From positions 226,075 to 290,074 of the forward strand of contig NZ_JQGK01000001.1 of the NCBI RefSeq assembly GCF_000743525.1: DNA of 64,000 bases, written 5' to 3'. The notes below the pieces were generated by a model. The model saw nothing but the letters and a program-made list of their open reading frames with translations. It ran no database searches and was not told where the DNA came from. The position numbers and the translations under genes were made by a program. Of this stretch, positions 8,768 to 14,583 are shown piece after piece. How positions within the stretch are numbered: the first letter of the stretch is position 1; the number at the start of each line of letters is the position of its first letter. This DNA comes from Sulfurospirillum sp. SCADC. Lineage in GTDB: Bacteria > Campylobacterota > Campylobacteria > Campylobacterales > Sulfurospirillaceae.

Positions 8768-8864
8768 GCAAAACATAAAAGCACCAAGGGTGCGTGGGCT
8801 TTCTGCCTAAGAAAACCTAGTGTTAACGTAGTTTTTAAAGCTTTGCTTTAAAAACGTGTCAAAA
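8768..8864. repeat. Intergenic hairpin repeat, copy 2
   Basis: Second copy of the element at 2695-2790. Identical blocks include TGCGTGGGCTTTCTGC and GTGTTAACGTAGTTTTTAAA followed by the same hairpin. An additional small stem, GCACC-AAG-GGTGC, is intact here. It lies between the convergent XRE and zupT genes and can terminate both. Confidence 0.7.
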
Positions 8865-8870
8865 TTCAAA

Positions 8871-9716
8871 TCAGATCAATTTCAAAACAACCAAACTCAC
8901 TGCCATCACCATCATTCCAAGCACTATTCCTAAGATCGTCGTATGGGCATTTCCATAGACTCTCGCCGAAGGCAAGAGTTCATCAAACGAGATATACACC
9001 ATAATACCTGCTACGATGCCAAAGGTAATGCCTAGTGTCAGTTCTCCCATGATGGGAAGCAGCAGAAAAAAACCGACCAAAGCACCAACAGGCTCTGCCA
9101 AACCTGAGATAAACGCATACCAAAACGCACTCTTGCGATTTCCTGTGGCGTGGTAAATAGGCAAAGAGACCGCCATCCCCTCTGGTATATTGTGAATAGC
9201 GATCGCAAGGGCGATGGTTAAACCAATGTGAATATTATCAAGTGCCGCAATAAATGTGGCAAAACCTTCGGGGAAATTGTGAATCCCAATCGCAAGTGCC
9301 GTAAAAATACCGGTACGTTTTAGAGCAGAGTCTTTCAGTAAAGAGTGTTGACTGCCCTCTTTGAGCACACTGAGTTCTTTGTTGGATTTTGGCTCATGAG
9401 GATTAACATCATCAGGGATAAGCCGATCAATCAGGGCACTGATACTAATACCTCCGAAAAAGCAGACTAACGCCAAAGATTCTCCGATGATGGGACTTTC
9501 ATAGATTGTACTAAACGCTATTTTGGACTTAGAAAGAATCTCAACAAATGAGACGTAAACCATCACACCTGCTGAAAATCCTAGACCAATGGATAAAAAC
9601 GTATGACTTTTATTTTTGGAGAAAAAGGCGATCAGAGCGCCAAATCCTGTGCTTAAACCTGCAAAAAGCGTGAGAAGAAACGCAGGTATGAACTGCTCTA
9701 GCGTGACATCGATCAT
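8871..9716 (-). CDS. zupT: ZIP-family metal transporter ZupT
   Basis: 281 aa with about eight membrane segments. The signature helices HNFPEGFATF and HNIPEGMAVS hold the His/Asn/Glu metal-site residues of ZIP transporters. The cytoplasmic loop between helices 3 and 4 (about 95-135) is His/Ser/Lys rich (HEPKSNKELS, GSQHSLLKDS). It imports zinc and, in related proteins, iron or manganese. It is the second gene after the ferritin-like gene (13 bp gap), which suggests joint metal control. Confidence 0.92.
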   Translation of the reverse strand: MIDVTLEQFIPAFLLTLFAGLSTGFGALIAFFSKNKSHTFLSIGLGFSAGVMVYVSFVEILSKSKIAFSTIYESPIIGESLALVCFFGGISISALIDRLIPDDVNPHEPKSNKELSVLKEGSQHSLLKDSALKRTGIFTALAIGIHNFPEGFATFIAALDNIHIGLTIALAIAIHNIPEGMAVSLPIYHATGNRKSAFWYAFISGLAEPVGALVGFFLLLPIMGELTLGITFGIVAGIMVYISFDELLPSARVYGNAHTTILGIVLGMMVMAVSLVVLKLI

Positions 9717-9729
9717 ACCTGTTTCCTTG

Positions 9730-10245
9730 TTACTTCATTGATTTTTTGAGATCACTGATAAATTCGGTAATGTCATCGTGTAAGTTTTGAAGATCCTCTT
9801 CGTGCATGACTTCATCGGCTAAGATTTGAGAGACCATATCATAGGTAACGATGTCTTTATTGCGTGTCAGATCAACAATGCTTGAATAGGTTGCAATCGC
9901 ACACTGTTCACCTTTAATCGCATCGTTTAAGACTGCAACCACATCAAAATCAGTGGGTGCGTCGTAACCACAGTTGGTCTGTTTGAGCCAATCGGCTGGG
10001 TGTAAGAGTGGAGCGCCTCCTAATTGAATGATACGATCAGCAACCATCGTTGCATGGCGTAATTCATCGGCTGCATGTTGTACAAGCTCTGCAATGGCAG
10101 CGTCTTTCATCAACCCTTTCACAACTTTTGATTCAATAAAATATTGATAGTACGCCAACCACTCATCGGCATATGCACGATTTAGCGTTGTAATGATCTC
10201 TTGAACCTCGATACCTTTAATAATAGAATTTCCGACTCTTGCCAT
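9730..10245 (-). CDS. Ferritin-like / Dps-like diiron protein
   Basis: 171 aa, a four-helix bundle. Diiron ligands are visible as DEWLAYY (Glu28), ADELRHA (Glu61, His64), GEQCAIATY (Glu113) and DEVMHEED (about 148-155). Cys92 (TNCGYD) and Cys115 (EQCA) are placed as in the DPSL/thioferritin group, whose proteins carry a Cys pair by the diiron site. It would use peroxide or oxygen to oxidise and store iron. The start has GGAGACA before the ATG. An AT-rich perfect palindrome lies upstream. Confidence 0.85.
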   Translation of the reverse strand: MARVGNSIIKGIEVQEIITTLNRAYADEWLAYYQYFIESKVVKGLMKDAAIAELVQHAADELRHATMVADRIIQLGGAPLLHPADWLKQTNCGYDAPTDFDVVAVLNDAIKGEQCAIATYSSIVDLTRNKDIVTYDMVSQILADEVMHEEDLQNLHDDITEFISDLKKSMK

Positions 10246-10301
10246 GATTGTCTCCTTATATGGTAATGAGTTATCTTACTCTATCAAAACTAAAGTCTAT
10301 A

Positions 10302-10326
10302 TTAAATAATAATTTTTATTATTTAA
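10302..10326. promoter_or_regulatory. AT-only palindrome upstream of the ferritin-like gene
   Basis: Perfect 11-bp arms (TTAAATAATAA and TTATTATTTAA) around TTT. It overlaps the stop codon of thiM and lies about 60 bp upstream of the ferritin start. It resembles the TAATAAT-type Fur boxes of Helicobacter and Campylobacter. It could equally be the thiM terminator stem, but there is no GC pair in it, which makes a stable terminator unlikely. Confidence 0.4.
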
Positions 10327-11122
10327 TGAAGTCGATCTTGGCGCTACTCATGATACGTTTCGCATCCATTTGGCTTATCGCATCGATCAGTGACGTGCGA
10401 AAGGTTCCCATTCCTTGGCTTTTATCGGCTAGTTCACCTGCAATGGACATGGTTAAAATACCTGCAATCGCACTTGCAAGGGCATGGTTTGAAGCGCCTA
10501 AAAAACTGCCAATGAGTGAACTGCTCATGCACCCTGTTCCTGTCAGTTTAGTCAGAGCCACATCTCCATTGTCAAGCGCATACGTGCTGTCACCATCCGA
10601 GACAATGTCTATTTTGCCCGTAATCGCAATCACACAACCCAATTTTTTAGCTAAATTCAAAGCGATTTTAGCGCCATCACTCTCCTCTTCCAACGAATCA
10701 ACCCCTGCACTTTTGGCTTCAAGCCCTGCGATGGTTTTGATCTCCGCCATATTGCCCCTAATAACGCTAAAAGAGATCGCCTCCATGAGTTTTGCAACGC
10801 TTTGGCGACGAAATGGTGTTGCACCCACACCAACAGGATCAAGTACTACGGGAATACCTTTGGCATTCGCTGCTTTTCCTGCTTTAAGCATCGAAACGAT
10901 GGTGCGCTCATTCGCCGTTCCAATGTTTAAAACCAGCGCAGCGCAAATACCGACCATCTCTTCCACTTCGCTTTGTTCATCTGCCATAATCGGCGAAGCA
11001 CCAATGGCTAAAACCACATTGGCGCAATCATTGACTGTGACATAATTCGTGATATGATGGATTAAAGCGCATTTGTTGTGTAAGGCTTCAAAAACTTCAT
11101 TTAATTGCGCTTGAATGTCCAT
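10319..11122 (-). CDS. thiM: Hydroxyethylthiazole kinase ThiM
   Basis: 267 aa, the typical length. The ribokinase-like fold is shown by ITNYVTVNDCANVVLAIGAS near the N-terminus, DPVGVGATPFR in the middle and the catalytic TGTGCMSSSLIG with its Cys. It phosphorylates hydroxyethylthiazole for thiamine salvage. Its start overlaps the end of cytX by 22 bp, so it is translated with the transporter. It is the third gene of the riboswitch-controlled operon thiD-cytX-thiM. Confidence 0.95.
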   Translation of the reverse strand: MDIQAQLNEVFEALHNKCALIHHITNYVTVNDCANVVLAIGASPIMADEQSEVEEMVGICAALVLNIGTANERTIVSMLKAGKAANAKGIPVVLDPVGVGATPFRRQSVAKLMEAISFSVIRGNMAEIKTIAGLEAKSAGVDSLEEESDGAKIALNLAKKLGCVIAITGKIDIVSDGDSTYALDNGDVALTKLTGTGCMSSSLIGSFLGASNHALASAIAGILTMSIAGELADKSQGMGTFRTSLIDAISQMDAKRIMSSAKIDFIK

Positions 11123-12312
11123 GATGCAATTGCCTTTTTTGAAATGATAAAAAGAATGCTCGTTGCAAGCATCGTCGGAAGGGTTGAACCTAAAGGAAGA
11201 TCAAGCGTAATGAACTGATAATAAAGCACTACACCTATAGCCCAAACAAGGAGTGATCCTACATGTAAAATTAATGTAGGTTCTATCTGCTCTTTTTTGA
11301 AGATAAAATAATCGCTCAGCACAATCGCAAACAGTGGTCCAAAGACCGAACCTATCGCATACAGAAAATTCTCATACTGTTCTATGGGTGTAAACAGCGC
11401 GACCAAAAGACCAACCACCGCCATCGCAAATGCGATCTTTCGCTCATTGATCTGTGGGAAAATATTGGTAAACGTCACGCCTGCAGAATACGCATCTAAA
11501 AACGTCGTCGTAATGGTGGAAAGCAACACAATGCCAAGTGCTACAAAGCCCAAATGCAGTGCCATCATCATCGTTCCCAAACTCGCATCTTTGGCATAAA
11601 GCGCGATGGCAAGACCAATGGCATACATCAAAGAACTACCAACAAAATAACCCGTAAAACTGCCGATGAGTCCGCCTTTTTTACTCTTCGCAAAACGGGT
11701 ATAATCCGAAATCAACGGCAACCACGAAAGTGGCATAATGATGCTAAGCTCTAACGCTGAGCCAAAACTCATCTCACCCGTAGGCTTTACATGTAAAATG
11801 CTTCCTTCTTGAAACACCACGCCACACAACACCAACGTAAGCGCAAAAAGGAGGATGACGGCGATAAGATTGAGCTTTTGAAAGCCCACTTTTCCAAGCC
11901 AAATCCACAGCGCTATCAAGACACCAATGGCTATCGCCCACGTGTTGATACTATCAAATTCAAAAAGATTGATGCCAAGCTCATTGGCGGCGCGCCCACC
12001 AGAGATGATCATCACCGCCGTCCAACCGATGAGTTGGAGCACATTGAGAAGTGAAAAAAGATACGAGCCATAACGCCCAAAAGAGATGCGTGTGGACATG
12101 ATGGCAGGAAGCTTGCTATGTGCGCCGATATAACCACCCAAAAGGAGAATAATGCCACCAATCAGATGCCCTAAAAGAATTGCTTTTAACCCTTCACTAA
12201 AGCCAAGGGGAGCTAAAAGCCCGCCTGTAAATATCTCTGCCATTGAGACTGCCGCACCAAACCAGAGTGCGAACAATCCAAAACTACTTAAACTCGTTTT
12301 TTCTTCCATCAT
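11101..12312 (-). CDS. cytX: NCS1-family transporter CytX (thiamine precursor uptake)
   Basis: 403 aa with about 11-12 membrane helices. The N-terminal FALWFGAAVSMAEIFTGGLL and the ISFGRYGSYLFSLLNVLQL segment match the CytX branch of nucleobase:cation symporters. CytX members near thiD/thiM are assigned hydroxymethylpyrimidine uptake. It overlaps thiD by 4 bp and thiM by 22 bp. The substrate is inferred from the operon and its riboswitch. Confidence 0.9.
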   Translation of the reverse strand: MMEEKTSLSSFGLFALWFGAAVSMAEIFTGGLLAPLGFSEGLKAILLGHLIGGIILLLGGYIGAHSKLPAIMSTRISFGRYGSYLFSLLNVLQLIGWTAVMIISGGRAANELGINLFEFDSINTWAIAIGVLIALWIWLGKVGFQKLNLIAVILLFALTLVLCGVVFQEGSILHVKPTGEMSFGSALELSIIMPLSWLPLISDYTRFAKSKKGGLIGSFTGYFVGSSLMYAIGLAIALYAKDASLGTMMMALHLGFVALGIVLLSTITTTFLDAYSAGVTFTNIFPQINERKIAFAMAVVGLLVALFTPIEQYENFLYAIGSVFGPLFAIVLSDYFIFKKEQIEPTLILHVGSLLVWAIGVVLYYQFITLDLPLGSTLPTMLATSILFIISKKAIASWTFKRN

Positions 12313-13112
12313 GATTCCATTCCTGCTTTGGTGTAAAGTGCGTAAAAATGATGCACTGGACCCACGCCATGCCCCAGTTTAAATCCATGTGTAATCGCTT
12401 CGGTAATATACGCTTTGGCTTCCTCAACTGCACGCTTTACATGTAAACCTTTTGCGAGGTTGGCAGCAATGGCAGAAGAGAGCGTACAGCCCGTTCCATG
12501 CGTGTTTATCGTTTCTAGTCGTTTGGAGTGTAAAAGATGAAACGCTTTGCCATCGTAAAGTACATCGGTGGCATCATTTTCCAGATGCCCACCTTTGAGC
12601 AACACATACTTACACCCCAGTTTATGCAGATTAAGCGCGGCTTTTTGCATCAATTCAATCGTGTCGATCTTATAGCCTACGATCACTTCGGCTTCCGGAA
12701 GATTGGGCGTGATGAGTGTTGCCATCGGTAAAAGGATTTCGATGAGTGCTTTTTTGGCTTCGGGTTGCAACAGGTCATACCCACTTTTAGAGATCATCAC
12801 AGGGTCGATGACAAGCGGTGGTAAGGGGTATTTTTTAAGGGTTTGAGCGATGATCTCAATCGTTTGAGGTCGCGAAACCATACCAATTTTAATGGCATCC
12901 ACACGAATGTCATCAAAAATCGCTTCGATTTGATGCTCAATGACGGAAGAGTTAATGTCTTGTACATCAAAAACACCCTGTGTATTTTGTGCCGTAATCG
13001 CGGTAATAACGCTCATGCCATAGGTACCGTTCGCGCTAAACGCTTTAAGATCGGCTTGGATGCCAGCACCACCACAGCTGTCTGAGCCTGCTATGGTTAA
13101 ACAATGTTTCAT
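12309..13112 (-). CDS. thiD: Hydroxymethylpyrimidine/phosphomethylpyrimidine kinase ThiD
   Basis: 267 aa. Begins with the family motif LTIAGSDSCGGAGIQADLK. DPVMISKSG and HGTGCTLSSAIAANLAKG hold the substrate and phosphate-binding residues. It phosphorylates HMP twice to HMP-PP. AGGA precedes the ATG. It is the first gene of the salvage operon. The 5' leader of about 450 nt contains the split TPP riboswitch. Confidence 0.95.
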   Translation of the reverse strand: MKHCLTIAGSDSCGGAGIQADLKAFSANGTYGMSVITAITAQNTQGVFDVQDINSSVIEHQIEAIFDDIRVDAIKIGMVSRPQTIEIIAQTLKKYPLPPLVIDPVMISKSGYDLLQPEAKKALIEILLPMATLITPNLPEAEVIVGYKIDTIELMQKAALNLHKLGCKYVLLKGGHLENDATDVLYDGKAFHLLHSKRLETINTHGTGCTLSSAIAANLAKGLHVKRAVEEAKAYITEAITHGFKLGHGVGPVHHFYALYTKAGMES

Positions 13113-13197
13113 ATATTGTCCTCGTAAAATGTATTTACATGTAAAGATGATAAAGGTCGTGTAAGGGGATCAAAAAGAGGAAAATGTGTGGGTTTGA

Positions 13198-13560
13198 TTG
13201 AGCTTTCCTACGCTGGCATTACCCAGATCAGGTAGATACCAAGCGCATCTATCTATCACGTCAATAGAACTTTTTAAAAATTGTGTTTGGTAGGCAAAGA
13301 TGCGCAACCTTGCTAAGTGCAAGGCAAGTATCTTTAACGCCCCAAAGATGATTTTTAAAAAGTTCTCATAGGGCTTGTCAATCACACGGCGTCTCATTTC
13401 GTTGACACTTTTGAGTGTAGTTTGACTACACTTTCAAAGTGTCGCCTCATGAGACTTGGTGCTTGACAAGCTATTGATGCGATAGATAGATGCGCTTGGT
13501 ATAAGGATCAAAGAATCACCATTCTTTATCTCAGCTGGTTTACCAGCCCTCCTAGCACGA
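13198..13560 (-). ncRNA. TPP (THI-box) riboswitch, interrupted by an insertion
   Basis: The 5' half is at 13503-13560: on the minus strand CTAGGAGG, stem GCTGG-TAAA-CCAGC, CTGAGA, an extra stem (AAAGAA/TTCTTT) and GATCCTT. The 3' half is at 13198-13233, with the invariant CTGATCTGGGTAATGCCAGC followed by GTAGGAA. All core pieces of the aptamer are present and in order. A 267-bp element with terminal inverted repeats sits between P2 and P4, in junction J2-4. It leads into thiD, so it should control thiamine salvage if the aptamer still folds. Confidence 0.88.
13236..13502. mobile_element. 267-bp MITE-like palindromic element inserted in the TPP riboswitch
   Basis: The ends are perfect 22-bp inverted repeats beginning ATACCAAGCGCATCTATC. 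They extend to about 32 bp with mismatches (CAATAG/CTATTG). Inside are two further arms. Arm one pairs 13266-13281 (AGAACTTTTTAAAAAT) with 13351-13366 and encloses CCTTGC-TAAGT-GCAAGG. Arm two pairs GCTTGTCAA (13373) with TTGACAAGC (13463) and encloses GTCTCAT/ATGAGAC, GACACTTT/AAAGTGTC and GTGTAG-TTTGA-CTACAC. No transposase is encoded. A TA target duplication is possible but not clear. Confidence 0.8.
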
Positions 13561-13573
13561 ACTATTAAGGACA

Positions 13574-13602
13574 ATTGTACTCTGATTTATTGGTTTTTTC
13601 AA
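13574..13602 (-). promoter_or_regulatory. Sigma-70 promoter of the thiamine operon
   Basis: On the minus strand TTGAAA (13597-13602) and TACAAT (13574-13579) are separated by 17 bp. Transcription would start near 13567, just before the riboswitch 5' end. It overlaps the 3' end of the GGDEF gene at 13599. Confidence 0.7.
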
Positions 13603-14204
13603 GATGAATGAAATTCAATGCGATTACGCCCTTTACTCTTGGCTGCATAAAGAGCATTATCGGCATATTCAATGACATTTTGGAGTGTGAGTGAAGTGCT
13701 AAAAAGGCATATTCCTATGCTGAGTGTTACAGGTAAGGTATAGGTTGAATCTTCAAAAAGTTTTGATTGAATTCTTAACGCAATATTGTTAATATCTTTT
13801 TGTGAAATTGAGGGGAAAAATACGATAAACTCGTCGCCACCATAACGTGCAAAAATATCGCTTTCACGTAAATGTTCGCTGATGAGCTTCACAACATACT
13901 GCAAAACATCGTCGCCCAAAATATGCCCATGGGTATCGTTAATCTGTTTAAAATGATCAATATCAATCATCATAATGGCAGAAGGTTTTTGATAATGCGG
14001 TTTTGTAAAATGATACTGCACAATTTCGAGGAAATAACGTCGATTAAAAATTTGGGTCAAATCATCGTACCGACTTAGCAACTCTAATTGACCATTATGT
14101 AACTTTAATTCACATAGGCGTTTTTGATAGTAATAAAGCAATAGAAGTATGCCAACAATCAATATTACAATAACAAGCTTATAAAGTGTCTCTTGATCCA
14201 TCAT
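13599..14204 (-). CDS. Membrane-anchored diguanylate cyclase (GGDEF)
   Basis: 201 aa. One membrane helix at about residues 8-25 with almost nothing outside, then a complete GGDEF domain: DDLTQIFNRRYF, DIDHFKQINDTHGH and the active loop YGGDEF. RESD, five residues before the loop, is an RxxD inhibitory site, so product feedback is expected. It makes cyclic di-GMP. It is divergent from the second XRE gene, with two copies of a palindrome in the gap, mirroring the HD-GYP locus. Confidence 0.93.
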   Translation of the reverse strand: MMDQETLYKLVIVILIVGILLLLYYYQKRLCELKLHNGQLELLSRYDDLTQIFNRRYFLEIVQYHFTKPHYQKPSAIMMIDIDHFKQINDTHGHILGDDVLQYVVKLISEHLRESDIFARYGGDEFIVFFPSISQKDINNIALRIQSKLFEDSTYTLPVTLSIGICLFSTSLTLQNVIEYADNALYAAKSKGRNRIEFHSS

Positions 14205-14237
14205 TACATTTTTGCCAGGAGTTTTATTTTTAGAATG

Positions 14238-14304
14238 TTCACTATAGGGAATTTAAAAATGATTCTAACCATTATAAACTTAAATCATACTTCACTATAG
14301 GGAA
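14238..14304. promoter_or_regulatory. Two operator-like near-palindromes between GGDEF and XRE genes
   Basis: TTCACTATAGGGAA occurs twice exactly, at 14238-14251 and 14291-14304, centre spacing 53 bp. It is palindromic except for one position pair. The second copy ends 4 bp before the XRE start, and its GGGAA doubles as the ribosome site, so a bound protein would block initiation. The first lies about 35 bp upstream of the GGDEF start. Confidence 0.65.
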
Positions 14305-14308
14305 ATAT

Positions 14309-14581
14309 ATGTTGCTGTACAAAGAGTTTTCAAATGCAGAAATTAAAGATTTTTATCGACGAATTGCATACAATGTATACTGTATTCGAAAGCTAAAAAG
14401 GATTACACAGCTGGATTTAGCACTGACCATTGGACACAAATCGGTCAGCACCATTGCAAAAATTGAAGCTGGATTGGAAAATAAGCATTATAACATCGAG
14501 CATCTTTATAAAATTGCGTCCGTTTTAGAAGTTGATATTTGTGAGTTTTTCAAGCCCAGTATTCTTCCAAATAGAGGTTAG
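14309..14581 (+). CDS. Small XRE-family (HTH_3) regulator, second paralogue
   Basis: 90 aa. N-terminal LYKEFSNAEIKDFYRRIAYN, then the HTH (IRKLKRITQLDLALTIGHKS, IAKIEAG) and YNIEHLYKIASVLEVDICEFF. It is a clear paralogue of the 8475-8747 protein by layout and by the shared EHLYKIA motif. It converges on the GGDEF-EAL gene with 2 bp between stops and is divergent from the diguanylate cyclase. It probably controls itself and the cyclase gene. Confidence 0.88.
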   Translation: MLLYKEFSNAEIKDFYRRIAYNVYCIRKLKRITQLDLALTIGHKSVSTIAKIEAGLENKHYNIEHLYKIASVLEVDICEFFKPSILPNRG

Positions 14582-14583
14582 AT

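Noticed and set aside
13170..13397. 75-codon minus-strand frame inside the MITE-like element
   Set aside because: It runs across the element end into the riboswitch 3' half, where the RNA is conserved as an aptamer. It is not a gene.
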